Positions 35,779-44,182 of a DNA stretch of 64,000 nt are shown piece by piece; position 1 is the first letter of the stretch; every line of letters begins with the position of its first letter. The translations under genes were made by a program, and so were the position numbers. Below the pieces are notes generated by a model that ran no database searches, had not been told where the DNA came from, and worked only from the letters and a program-made list of their open reading frames with translations. The stretch spans positions 124,001-188,000 of the forward strand of contig NZ_CCYM01000001.1 in NCBI RefSeq assembly GCF_000826085.1, written 5' to 3'. The stretch comes from Nigerium massiliense. GTDB taxonomy: Bacteria; Actinomycetota; Actinomycetes; Propionibacteriales; Propionibacteriaceae.

Positions 35779-38361
35779 TCAGAGCTTCTCCATCGGGGCG
35801 TGCTTGACGGACATGATCTTCACGCCGTCGGACCCGAAGTCGACCTTCGCCTTCAAGGTGTCGCCCGCACCGGTCGTCTCCACGACGGTGCCCATGCCGA
35901 ACTTCGTGTGCAGCACCCGGTCGCCCACCGCCACCGACGCCACCCGCGGACCACTGGTGGCCGGCTTGCCGCCGAACCCCACGGTCTGTCGCCAGGACGT
36001 CTCAGTGCGCATCCGGGCGCTGTTGCCCCAGCCGCCGGTTGCCGCGCCCAGCCGTCGCCAGTCGATCAACCGGGCCGGGATCTCGTCGATGAACCGGCTC
36101 GCCGGGTTGTACTGGGGCTGCCCCCACATCACCCGGACGGTCGCCCGCGTCAGGTAGAGCCGACGCCGCGCCCGCGTGATGCCCACGTAGGCCAGCCGGC
36201 GCTCCTCCTCCAGCTCCTTGGGGTCGGTCATCGCGCGCATGTGCGGGAAGATGCCGTCCTCGAAGCCCGTCAGGAAGACGACCGGGAACTCCAGGCCCTT
36301 CGCGGTGTGCAACGTCATCAGCGTGACGACCCCGCCGTCGGACGCGGCGTCCGGGATCTGATCGGAGTCGGCCACCAGCGCGATCCGCTCCAGGAACGCG
36401 CCGAGCGAGTCGTCGGGCTCGGGGGATCCGGCGGCCAGCGCCGACCCGTCGGCGTCCTCGGGCTGCTCGGCCGGGTTGTCGGTCACCGAGTAGGCCTGGG
36501 TGACGTCCTGGGTGTGCGCCGCCGCGACGAACTCACCGGCCACGCTGACGAACTCGATGAGGTTCTCCAGCCGGGTCTGATCCTGCGGGTCGTTGGACGC
36601 CGACAACTCGCCGATGTAGCCCGACTCGTTCAGGATGCTGGTGAGGACGCGATCGGCGCTCTCCCCCTCGGTGACCATCGCCCGGTGTTTCGCCATGAGG
36701 TCGGCGAAGCCGTGCAGTTGCTTGGCCGACCGGGACGCCAGCCCCGCCACCTCGTCGAGCCGCTCGAGCGCCGCGCTGAACGGGATGCGTTCCGACGCGG
36801 CGAACGCCTCGACGCACGCCTCGGCCCGGTCGCCGATGCCGCGCTTGGGAACGTTCACGATGCGCCGCACCGACACGTCGTCGGCCGGGTTCGCGATGGC
36901 GCGCAGGTAGGCGATCGCGTCGCGGATCTCCTTGCGCTCGTAGAAGCGCACCCCGCCGACCACCTTGTACGGCATGCCCACCCGGATGAACACCTCCTCG
37001 AACGCGCGTGACTGGGCGTTCGTCCGGTAGAACACCGCGACGTCGGACGGTTTGACGTCGCCGGCGTCGACGAGCCGGTCGATCTCGTCGGCGACGAACT
37101 GCGCCTCGTCGTGCTCGGTGTCCGCGACGTAGCCCACGATCAGCTCGCCCTCCCCCGAATCCGACCACAGTTGCTTCGCGGGCCGGTTGGGGTTGCGGGT
37201 GATCACCGCGTTCGCGGCCGACAGGATCGTCTGCGTCGAGCGGTAATTCTGTTCCAGCAGGATCGTCTCGGCGCCCGGGAAGTCGGACTCGAAATCGAGG
37301 ATGTTGCGGATCGTGGCGCCGCGGAACGCGTAGATGGACTGGTCGGAGTCGCCCACGACCATCAGCTCGGGCGGGTCGGCGACAGGCGCCCCGTCGGGCC
37401 CGTCGAACACCCCGCACAGCTCGCGGATCAGCGCGTACTGGGCGTGGTTCGTGTCCTGGTACTCGTCGACGAGCACCTGACGGAACCGCCGCCGGTACCG
37501 CTCGCGGACGTCGGGGAACGCCTGGAACAGGTGCACGGTCGTCATGATCAGGTCGTCGAAGTCGAGCGCGTTCGCCGACACCAACCGTCGCTGGTACTCG
37601 GCGTAGGCCTCCGCGTAGACCTGCTCGGCGCCGCTGGTGTGCTCGTGGCCCGCCGTCTCGTGGTCGACGAGCTCGTTCTTCCAATTCGAGACGGCGTTCA
37701 TCACCGCCCGCACCGGGAACCGCTTCGGGTCGAGGTTGAGGTCGCGCACCACCAACGACATCAGCCGCTTGGAGTCGGTGTCGTCGTAGATCGAGAAGTT
37801 CTTGTGCAGCCCGAAGCGGTCGATGTCGGCGCGCAGGATGCGCACGCACGCCGAGTGGAACGTCGAGACCCACATCAGCCGGGCCCGGTTGCCGACCAAC
37901 TCGGTGACACGGTGCCGCATCTCGGCGGCCGCCTTGTTGGTGAAGGTGATGGCCAGCACGGAGCCGGGGTGGACGTTGCGCTCGCTCAGCAGATAGGCGA
38001 TGCGCCGGGTGAGCACCCGGGTCTTCCCGGAGCCCGCGCCGGCGACGACCAGGACGGGGCTCCCCGCGTGCACGACAGCGTCGCGCTGCGGTGGGTTGAG
38101 CCCCTCGAGGATCTCCTGTCCCTTCGGACGCCGCGCGCGCCGCTCCTGCTCGGCCGGGCGATCGCCCGGCACCTCCCCGCGGGCCGTCCCGGTGGCGGTG
38201 TCGACCTGCCCGCCGGACGCCGTCCCCGCGGGCTCGCCGGGCTGCGCGGCCCCGGCGCGTTGCCGCGCCCGCAGGACACGGTCAGCCGCCCGGCCGCCGG
38301 AGGCGGGGGTCGGATCGGGGTCGAAGCCGCTGAAGAGGTCGGGGAATAGGGAGTCGTCCAT
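35779..38361 (-). CDS. pcrA: ATP-dependent DNA helicase, UvrD/PcrA type
   Basis: The 860-residue superfamily 1A helicase has LNPPQRDAVVHAGSPVLVVAG (Q motif) and Walker A GAGSGKT (about 108-114). It also has ITFTNKAAAEMR, motif II VDEYQDTN, GDSDQSIYAFRGA (III), LEQNYRST (IV), TLHTAKGLEFPVVFLTG (V) and YVGITRARRRLYLT (VI). The C-terminus has the PcrA Tudor-like domain VGDRVLHTKFGMGTVVETTG. It acts in nucleotide excision repair and replication-fork handling. The start is uncertain. The ATG at 38361 was chosen because DSLFPDLF resembles homologous N-termini, and a GTG at 38394 is possible. Confidence 0.94.
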   Translation of the reverse strand: MDDSLFPDLFSGFDPDPTPASGGRAADRVLRARQRAGAAQPGEPAGTASGGQVDTATGTARGEVPGDRPAEQERRARRPKGQEILEGLNPPQRDAVVHAGSPVLVVAGAGSGKTRVLTRRIAYLLSERNVHPGSVLAITFTNKAAAEMRHRVTELVGNRARLMWVSTFHSACVRILRADIDRFGLHKNFSIYDDTDSKRLMSLVVRDLNLDPKRFPVRAVMNAVSNWKNELVDHETAGHEHTSGAEQVYAEAYAEYQRRLVSANALDFDDLIMTTVHLFQAFPDVRERYRRRFRQVLVDEYQDTNHAQYALIRELCGVFDGPDGAPVADPPELMVVGDSDQSIYAFRGATIRNILDFESDFPGAETILLEQNYRSTQTILSAANAVITRNPNRPAKQLWSDSGEGELIVGYVADTEHDEAQFVADEIDRLVDAGDVKPSDVAVFYRTNAQSRAFEEVFIRVGMPYKVVGGVRFYERKEIRDAIAYLRAIANPADDVSVRRIVNVPKRGIGDRAEACVEAFAASERIPFSAALERLDEVAGLASRSAKQLHGFADLMAKHRAMVTEGESADRVLTSILNESGYIGELSASNDPQDQTRLENLIEFVSVAGEFVAAAHTQDVTQAYSVTDNPAEQPEDADGSALAAGSPEPDDSLGAFLERIALVADSDQIPDAASDGGVVTLMTLHTAKGLEFPVVFLTGFEDGIFPHMRAMTDPKELEEERRLAYVGITRARRRLYLTRATVRVMWGQPQYNPASRFIDEIPARLIDWRRLGAATGGWGNSARMRTETSWRQTVGFGGKPATSGPRVASVAVGDRVLHTKFGMGTVVETTGAGDTLKAKVDFGSDGVKIMSVKHAPMEKL

Positions 38362-38450
38362 CGCATCGACCAGCCTATTCCACCCCTCCGACACTTCCCG
38401 GCCAGGCCGGCCGGGTGCCGCCGCAGAGCCGGATCGTTACAGTGGGCGGC

Positions 38451-39704
38451 ATGGCATCGCGTCCGCGACCTCAGTCGCCCGTCACCCTGCGCTCGTTGGC
38501 CACGCTCGGCGCCGTCGCCTTGCTCGGGGCCCAACTGGCCGTGATCGCCGGTCTGGGCGTCATCGACCACGGCCGCAAGAAGCACCGCAGGCATCGCCCC
38601 TTCCCGACCGCGCCGCCCACCAGCGTGACCGTGGCCGACGGCGATGTGACGGTCTACACCAAGGGCAGCGACCTGTACGACGCCATGCTCGACACCATCC
38701 GGTCGGCCGAGCACACGATCTACTTCGAGACGTACCTGTGGAAGGCCGACGACGTCGGGCAGAAGTTCAAGGACGCGCTCACGGAGGCCGCGCACCGCGG
38801 AGTGAACGTCTATCTCGCCTACGACGTCTTCGGCAACCTCGTCGTCCGACCCGACTTCTACCGCTTCGACCCGGCGATCCACGTCCTGCGCCACCAGCCG
38901 TGGACCGGCATCGCGAGTCCGCTGACGTGGCGCAGTCCCGGGCTCAACCACCGAAAGCTCCTGATCGCCGACGACAAGGTCGCCTACGTCGGCGGCTACA
39001 ACATCGGCGATCTGTACGCGACGCGGTGGCGCGATACCCACGCCCGCATCACCGGGTCGCCGGCGCTGGATCTCGCGAACGTCTTCGTGGATTACTGGAA
39101 CCAGTCGCGAAAGAAGCACCACCCCGTGCTCGAGTCGCCGGGCGGCCGGGAATGGTACACACCCCTTCGGGTGATGCGGAATGTGCCCAGCACCGGGGTT
39201 TATCCGATCAGATACGGCTATCTGGAAGCGTTCGATCGCGCCACCGACAACATTTGGATGACGCACGCCTATCTGATTCCCGACGACGACATCACGCTCG
39301 CGCTGATCGAGGCCGCGCAGCGCGGGGTCGACGTCCGCATCATCGTCCCCGCGGAATCGAACCACATCGTGGCCGACTGGCTGTCCCGCGGGTTCTACGA
39401 CCTCCTTCTCCGCAACGGTGTGCGGCTGTTCCTCTACCAAGGCGCGATGGTGCACGCCAAGACGGCCACCATCGACGGGGTCTGGTCGACCATCGGAACC
39501 GCGAATATCGACCGGCTGAGCCTGGTCGGCAATTACGAGGTGAATGTCGAGATCATCGACCACGACCTGGCGAGCGAATTGGAGAAGATCTTCGCCATGG
39601 ACAGCGGGAACTGCGTCGAACTCAGCCGGGAGGAATGGGGCGGGCGCTCGGTCGTCACCAAGATTTCCGAGGCAGTTCTCGTCCCGCTGCGACCCTTGCT
39701 CTAA
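38451..39704 (+). CDS. phospholipase D / cardiolipin synthase-like protein
   Basis: The 417-residue protein has an N-terminal hydrophobic segment (LATLGAVALLGAQLAVIAGL), then two PLD domains. The HKD motif of the first is LNHRKLLIADDKVAYVGGYN and of the second MVHAKTATIDGVWSTIGTAN. The order and spacing fit cardiolipin synthases or secreted PLD nucleases/lipases. The second half (from about 39100) uses far more A/T-ending codons than neighbours. The start ATG at 38451 is chosen for its hydrophobic segment; the frame is open upstream to a GTG at 38415. Confidence 0.85.
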   Translation: MASRPRPQSPVTLRSLATLGAVALLGAQLAVIAGLGVIDHGRKKHRRHRPFPTAPPTSVTVADGDVTVYTKGSDLYDAMLDTIRSAEHTIYFETYLWKADDVGQKFKDALTEAAHRGVNVYLAYDVFGNLVVRPDFYRFDPAIHVLRHQPWTGIASPLTWRSPGLNHRKLLIADDKVAYVGGYNIGDLYATRWRDTHARITGSPALDLANVFVDYWNQSRKKHHPVLESPGGREWYTPLRVMRNVPSTGVYPIRYGYLEAFDRATDNIWMTHAYLIPDDDITLALIEAAQRGVDVRIIVPAESNHIVADWLSRGFYDLLLRNGVRLFLYQGAMVHAKTATIDGVWSTIGTANIDRLSLVGNYEVNVEIIDHDLASELEKIFAMDSGNCVELSREEWGGRSVVTKISEAVLVPLRPLL

Positions 39705-39750
39705 CGAAGTCCGCATATTTTCCGCCTCAGCCCAGGCGATCGTTATCAGC

Positions 39751-39843
39751 TTGAGGCGCTATCGGCGTGTCACAGTGATCCTTCCGCTCGGGGGCAAAGG
39801 TATCGTTGAGGCGCTGCAGGCGCGGAGTGAGTGGCGCCTGCAT
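39751..39843 (+). promoter_or_regulatory. direct repeats and hairpin in the leader of the GlsB-like gene
   Basis: The 225-bp gap after the PLD gene is AT-richer than average. TTGAGGCGCT occurs at 39751-39760 and again at 39807-39816, and the second copy runs into a 9-bp stem (39816-39824 with 39835-39843, ten-base loop). It may be an operator pair or a structured leader. No clear promoter boxes are visible. Confidence 0.35.
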
Positions 39844-39929
39844 AGCGGAAACCTCCGGGTCTCCCGCTGCAGTCGCGCCTGAGAAATCCTCTGCGACTTC
39901 CCGAAAACAACTAGCGAAAAGAGACTCTC

Positions 39930-40205
39930 ATGTGGGACATCATCTCCACGATCGTCACCGGCCTCATCGTCGGCGCCCTCGCCCGGTTCTTCCTGCGGGG
40001 TAACCAGAACATCGGCATGCTGTGGACGATCATCCTCGGCATCGTCGGCGCGTTCGTCGGCTCCTTCATCGCCGGCGCCCTCGGCGTCGCTCAGACCGGC
40101 GGCATCGACTGGATCCGCTGGATCCTCATGATCGTCGCCGCCATGGTCGCCGTGTCCATCTACATCGGTGTGACCCGCGGCAGCTCGCGCCAGGTTTCGC
40201 GGTAA
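39930..40205 (+). CDS. GlsB/YeaQ/YmgE family membrane protein
   Basis: The 91-residue protein has three transmembrane helices with small-residue repeats (LIVGALARFF, GIVGAFVGSFIAGALG), the pattern of the transglycosylase-associated/GlsB family. Members are stress-induced envelope proteins of unknown activity. It starts at ATG 39930 after GAAAAGAGA. A 15-bp tandem duplication covers its stop codon, and a terminator hairpin follows. Confidence 0.88.
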   Translation: MWDIISTIVTGLIVGALARFFLRGNQNIGMLWTIILGIVGAFVGSFIAGALGVAQTGGIDWIRWILMIVAAMVAVSIYIGVTRGSSRQVSR

Positions 40206-40222
40206 CCGGTTTCGCGGTAACC
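40193..40222 (+). repeat. 15-bp perfect tandem duplication across a stop codon
   Basis: GGTTTCGCGGTAACC occurs at 40193-40207 and immediately again at 40208-40222. The first copy contains the last codons and TAA stop of the GlsB-like gene. The second lies in the 3' region and carries an out-of-use TAA. This looks like a recent slippage duplication. Confidence 0.9.
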
Positions 40223-40240
40223 AGTAGCTACACCAGTTCC

Positions 40241-40277
40241 GGACGGGGGTCGCGCCATCACGGCGCGGCCCCCGTCC
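40241..40277. terminator. terminator hairpin between the GlsB-like and response regulator genes
   Basis: A 16-bp stem (40241-40256 with 40262-40277, one G-T pair) with a five-base loop lies 36 bp after the GlsB-like stop. A second weaker inverted repeat, CCGCGG(G)AACCGTTCCGCGG, follows at about 40287-40306. Together they can end both convergent transcripts. Confidence 0.7.
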
Positions 40278-40348
40278 GCTCGTTAACCGCGGGAACCGTT
40301 CCGCGGCTTAACCGCCGGAACCGTCCGCGGGCAACGGGGTAACGGACG

Positions 40349-41059
40349 TCAGACGAGGCGACGATCGGTGGCCCAGCGCGTCAACTGGTGGCGGTTGGAC
40401 AGCTGCAGCTTGCGCAGCACGCTCGACACGTGCGTCTCGACCGTCTTGATCGAGATGAACAGCTCCTTCGCGACCTCCTTGTAGGCGTAGCCGCGGGCGA
40501 TCAGGCGGAGCACCTCGCGCTCGCGCTGGCTGAGCCGGTCGAGGTCCTCGTCGATGCTGGCCACGTCGATCGCGCCGGAGAAGGCGTCGAGGACGAAGCC
40601 GGCCAGCCGCGGGCTGAACACGGCGTCGCCGCCCGCGACGCGCTCGATGGCGTCCACCAGTTCGGGCGCCGAGATCGACTTCGTCACGTACCCGCGGGCG
40701 CCGGCCCGGATGACCCCGATGACGTCCTCGGCGGCGTCCGACACCGAGACCGCCAGGAACCGGACGTCGCCCCGCTGCGCGAGCACCTGCTTGATCACCT
40801 CCACACCGCCGCCGCCGGGCAGATGCACGTCGAGGAGCACGACGTCGGGGTTCGTCCGCAGGATCGCCTCGACGGCGGTCGCGACGTCCTCCCCCTCGCC
40901 CACGACGGTGACGAACGGGCCGATGTCGTGGCGGACGCCGCTGCGGAACATGGCGTGGTCGTCGACCAGCACCACTCGGCGCTGGCCGGCCTTGCCCTGC
41001 TCACCTGCGGGGGGCTCCGCGGGCTGCGGCGTCGCGGTCGGGAAGCTGTCGTTCGTCAT
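40349..41059 (-). CDS. LuxR/NarL-family response regulator of a PspC-linked two-component system
   Basis: The 236-residue protein has a receiver domain (about 28-145) with VVLVDDHAMFRSGV, the phosphoacceptor Asp in DVVLLDVHLPG and Lys in YVTKSISAPELV. A LuxR helix-turn-helix (about 175-232) follows, with LSQREREVLRLIARGYAYKEVA and KTVETHVSSVLRKL. A 25-residue disordered N-terminal extension precedes the receiver. It overlaps the sensor kinase gene by four bases (ATGA), so the two proteins are made together. It probably controls the divergent PspC genes. Confidence 0.93.
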   Translation of the reverse strand: MTNDSFPTATPQPAEPPAGEQGKAGQRRVVLVDDHAMFRSGVRHDIGPFVTVVGEGEDVATAVEAILRTNPDVVLLDVHLPGGGGVEVIKQVLAQRGDVRFLAVSVSDAAEDVIGVIRAGARGYVTKSISAPELVDAIERVAGGDAVFSPRLAGFVLDAFSGAIDVASIDEDLDRLSQREREVLRLIARGYAYKEVAKELFISIKTVETHVSSVLRKLQLSNRHQLTRWATDRRLV

Positions 41060-42318
41060 GTCCTCATCTCCACCATCACTTCGGTACCGGTCTGGGGGCT
41101 CGAACGGATGCGCGCGTTGCCGTGATGGCGGCGCACCCGTTCGACGATGCTGCGCTTGATCCCCATGCGCCCCTCGGGGATGTCGTCGGGGTCGAAGCCC
41201 CACCCCCGGTCGCGCACGAAGACGGTGACGCCGTCGTCCTCCACCTCAGCGTAGACGTCGACGTGGGACGTCCCCGAGTGCTTCGCGGCGTTCCACATCG
41301 CCTCGCGCGCCGCGCGCACCAGCTCGGCGAACCGCGCGTCGAGCTCGATGTCGCCGACGGTCACGCAGTCGACGGTCACGGGGAAGTTGTCCTCGACGTC
41401 CTGGGCCGCGGCCGCCAAGGCGCTCTTCAGGGTGTCGTCCGGGAGTTCCTCGCCGTACAGCCACTCCCGCAGTTCGCGCTCCTGCCGCCGGGCGAGCCGG
41501 ACGACCTCGTCGCGGTCGTCGGCCTGCCGCTGGATGAGGGCGAGGGTCTGCAGCACCGAGTCGTGCAGGTGGGCGGCCATGTCGGCCCGGGCGTCCGAGA
41601 CCAGCTTCTCCTCGCGGGCGAACGTGAGCGAGCGGCGCACCCGCAGCAGCCACGGCGCCGCGAGGACGATCAGCGCCACCAGCGAGAGCACGATCGCCCA
41701 CAGCATGCGCCCGACGTCGCCGACGCCGGGGATCATCGCGGCCACCAGCCCGACCGCGACCGACACGCTGAACAGCCCCAGGACCAGCGACAGCACCGTC
41801 GTCCAATGCCGGACGAGCGGCTCGACGAGCCCCAGCGGCCCCCGGCTGAGGTCGAACGGGACGTTCTCGGTGCGGTCGGCCTGCCACCACACGAGCGCGG
41901 CGCCCAGGGCCAGCAGCACTCCCGCGACGAACCAGACGGCGGGCAGCCCCCAGCCGAGCCACTGCACCAGCCAGGTCATCCCGGCGCCGACCATGACGAC
42001 GGCACCCGTCTGGCCGGCCTCGGGGGATCGCAACCGGACGGTCTTTCCCCCACGCAGGCCGCGGCGGGTGGCGGCGTCCAGCCCCGGCGTGCTCGGCTGG
42101 CTACGCTCACGCGGCAGCGCCAGCCACAGCGCCAGGTACGCCAGCACCCCGACCAACCGCCAGGAGGCCAGCAGCGCGAAGATGAGCCGCACCAGCGTGG
42201 CGGGCATGCCGAGGTGCCCGGCCAGGCCGGCGCAGACACCGCCCAGCCAGCCCCTTTCCGGGACGCGGACGAGGCTGGCGGGGCGCCCGGCGGCCGGCTC
42301 CGCGTCCGACTGAGTCAT
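41056..42318 (-). CDS. sensor histidine kinase with N-terminal PspC domain
   Basis: The 420-residue protein starts with a PspC domain (about 18-72, PERGWLGGVCAGLAGHLG). More membrane helices follow (about 95-140 and 165-220). The dimerisation helix has the phosphorylatable His in DMAAHLHDSVLQTLALIQRQ (about 262-281). A HATPase_c domain with EAMWNAAKHSGTS (N box) and DRGWGFDPDDIPEGRMGI (G box) completes it. This is the NarL-partner kinase class seen in LiaS/DesK-like sensors. The start at 42318 has no strong ribosome site; an ATG 12 bases upstream is an alternative. Confidence 0.92.
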   Translation of the reverse strand: MTQSDAEPAAGRPASLVRVPERGWLGGVCAGLAGHLGMPATLVRLIFALLASWRLVGVLAYLALWLALPRERSQPSTPGLDAATRRGLRGGKTVRLRSPEAGQTGAVVMVGAGMTWLVQWLGWGLPAVWFVAGVLLALGAALVWWQADRTENVPFDLSRGPLGLVEPLVRHWTTVLSLVLGLFSVSVAVGLVAAMIPGVGDVGRMLWAIVLSLVALIVLAAPWLLRVRRSLTFAREEKLVSDARADMAAHLHDSVLQTLALIQRQADDRDEVVRLARRQERELREWLYGEELPDDTLKSALAAAAQDVEDNFPVTVDCVTVGDIELDARFAELVRAAREAMWNAAKHSGTSHVDVYAEVEDDGVTVFVRDRGWGFDPDDIPEGRMGIKRSIVERVRRHHGNARIRSSPQTGTEVMVEMRT

Positions 42319-42435
42319 GGCGCTCAGCATAGGGCGGGGCACCGACGGGCCCGCCGGCGGGCGATCCGGGCCCAGCCCAAACCGGGCCCCACTCAGGGTG
42401 CTTCCCGATGGCCTCGCCGGGGCCGACCGAGCAAG

Positions 42436-43575
42436 ATGAAGGGCGTGACCAGCATGCCCGCAGCGCGCCGCCCGCACGACGACCGAGTCGTCGCGGGCGT
42501 CTGCAGCGGGCTCGCGCGGAGCTGGAGCGTCGACCCCCTGCTCGTCCGCATCGCGTGGGTGATCGCCGTATTGGCCAGTTCCGGAACCCTCCTGCTCGCC
42601 TACGCCGCGCTGTGGGTGCTGCTGCCCGAGGACGGCACCGACCGCCGCCTCCCGGACGCCATCGCCGGCTGGAGCGCCACCAAGCTCGTGCTGGTCGTGT
42701 GCGTGCCGGTCGCCCTGGCCGGCCTCGTGATCCCCGGGCTCGGCCCCGGCTTCACCGCGATCGCCGTCGCGGCCCTCCTCGTCTGGTACATCAACCGCCG
42801 CATCAACCCGACGCCGCCCGCCGGCGGCGGCGGACACTCCGGGAGCCACGTGGCCCCGCACCATCCCGGCCCGGGCGCCCCGTATGTCGACACCTCCGCC
42901 CCGAGGCAGTACCCCGACGACACGATCCCGCTGCCCCCGCAACGCCCGGTGCCGGGTCCACGGCCTCGGCCCCGCGCCCGGTCCGCCCGCGGCTGGCTGC
43001 TGATCGGCGTCGGCTGCGCCGCCGTCTGGACGGCCCTCGGGGTGGCGGCCGCCGCGGGAGTCCGGGTCACCGCCCTGGCGTGGTGGTCCGCGACCCTGCT
43101 GATGCTCGGTGTCGCCCTGCTGATCAGCGCCCGACGCCGGGGAGGCCGGCCCGCCGGGCTCCTGTCCTGCTCCGTCGTCGTCGCGGTCGTCACGGCCTGC
43201 ACGCTGGCCAGCACCGCCGATCCTGCGCCGCGCGTCGCCGAGAACGATGTCCGCACCTACGCGTCCGGCCAGGAGCTCGCCGAGCGGCAGGAACTCCCGG
43301 TCGGCACCCACGTCCTCGACCTGCGTCAGCTGACGCTCCAGCACGACGCCGTCTCGTCGGTCAGCCTCGGCGCGGGCGAGCTGACGGTGCTGCTGCCGCG
43401 GAACGCCAACGTCGAGGTGCACGGCACGGTCGACATCGGCGAATTGGTCGCCCCGGCGCACGTGCACTCGGGCCTCGACAACGACGCGGTCGTCACGTCC
43501 ACCCCCAACCCCGGCGGCCCCACGCTGGTGCTCAACGCCACCGTCGACACGGGACGGCTGGTGATCGTCCGATGA
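42436..43575 (+). CDS. PspC domain protein with LiaF-like C-terminal domain
   Basis: The 379-residue protein has an N-terminal PspC domain (about 10-68, RRPHDDRVVAGVCSGLARSW) and several membrane helices (to about 115). A proline-rich loop and another pair of helices (about 180-235) follow. The soluble C-terminus has LDLRQLTLQ and SVSLGAGELTVLLPRNANVEV, the pattern of the LiaF/DUF2154 cell-wall-stress domain. With the adjacent kinase and regulator it forms a LiaFSR-like envelope stress unit. The start could be ATG 42436, GTG 42445 or ATG 42454; no choice is strongly supported. Confidence 0.85.
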   Translation: MKGVTSMPAARRPHDDRVVAGVCSGLARSWSVDPLLVRIAWVIAVLASSGTLLLAYAALWVLLPEDGTDRRLPDAIAGWSATKLVLVVCVPVALAGLVIPGLGPGFTAIAVAALLVWYINRRINPTPPAGGGGHSGSHVAPHHPGPGAPYVDTSAPRQYPDDTIPLPPQRPVPGPRPRPRARSARGWLLIGVGCAAVWTALGVAAAAGVRVTALAWWSATLLMLGVALLISARRRGGRPAGLLSCSVVVAVVTACTLASTADPAPRVAENDVRTYASGQELAERQELPVGTHVLDLRQLTLQHDAVSSVSLGAGELTVLLPRNANVEVHGTVDIGELVAPAHVHSGLDNDAVVTSTPNPGGPTLVLNATVDTGRLVIVR

Positions 43576-43745
43576 GACAGTCCCGCTCGGCCACGGTCAT
43601 CGTCGGCACGTTCTGCCTCGCGCTCGCCGTCATCGGGCTGGGGGTCGCCTTCGTCCCTGCCACCGGCGATTGGCTCGGGTTCTCCCTGCCCCTGGCGCTC
43701 GTCGTCGCGGGCATCGTCAGCCTCCTCGCTTCCCGCACCACCTGA
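43572..43745 (+). CDS. small two-helix membrane protein of the PspC cluster
   Basis: The 57-residue protein has two hydrophobic helices (TVIVGTFCLALAVIGLGVAF and LPLALVVAGIVSLLA) separated by a short PATGDW loop. It starts at ATG 43572 overlapping the stop of the PspC-LiaF-like gene (ATGA), strong evidence of translation. Such short proteins are common between psp genes in actinobacteria. Function unknown, presumably accessory to envelope stress sensing. Confidence 0.75.
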   Translation: MRQSRSATVIVGTFCLALAVIGLGVAFVPATGDWLGFSLPLALVVAGIVSLLASRTT

Positions 43746-43771
43746 CCGCCCCAATGAAAGGAAAACCCATC

Positions 43772-44035
43772 ATGTCCAACACGCCCGCCACGAGGTTCGT
43801 CCGCAGCACCTCTGACCGCTACCTCACCGGCGTCTGCGGCGGCCTCGGCGCCTACTTCGGCGTCGACTCCAACATCGTCCGGCTCGTGATGGTGCTGGCC
43901 ACCCTGTTCCTGCCCGGTCCCGGCTGGATCATCTACCCCGGTCTCTGGCTCGCGATGCCGACCGACGCCGGCGGCCCCTCGGGCTTCCAGCAGCTCCGCA
44001 GCATGCTGGAGAACAACCGGCGCAGCGTCCGCTGA
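43772..44035 (+). CDS. PspC domain-containing protein
   Basis: The 87-residue protein is essentially a single PspC domain: RFVRSTSDRYLTGVCGGLGA, then FGVDSNIVRLVMVLATLFLP and PGLWLAMPTD. It ends in a basic tail (ENNRRSVR). It starts at ATG 43772 preceded by AAAGGAAA. As the last gene of the divergent + operon it likely works with the membrane stress module encoded around it. Confidence 0.88.
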   Translation: MSNTPATRFVRSTSDRYLTGVCGGLGAYFGVDSNIVRLVMVLATLFLPGPGWIIYPGLWLAMPTDAGGPSGFQQLRSMLENNRRSVR

Positions 44036-44071
44036 CCACACGCTTTCACGCGCCGGACGGCCGTCCCTGAC

Positions 44072-44099
44072 GAAAACTCACTGTTCGCTCAGAGTTTTC
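44072..44099 (+). terminator. possible terminator after the PspC operon
   Basis: An 8-bp stem GAAAACTC/GAGTTTTC (44072-44079 with 44092-44099) with a 12-base loop lies 37 bp beyond the stop. The AT-rich arms form short A/T tracts. Confidence 0.4.
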
Positions 44100-44182
44100 T
44101 GAGGCAACACGGCCTCCGTGCGCGTGGAAGCTGAGAATATCCCTAAGATGTCACGCGGCCGGGAGCGGTTCCCGCCGCTTTG

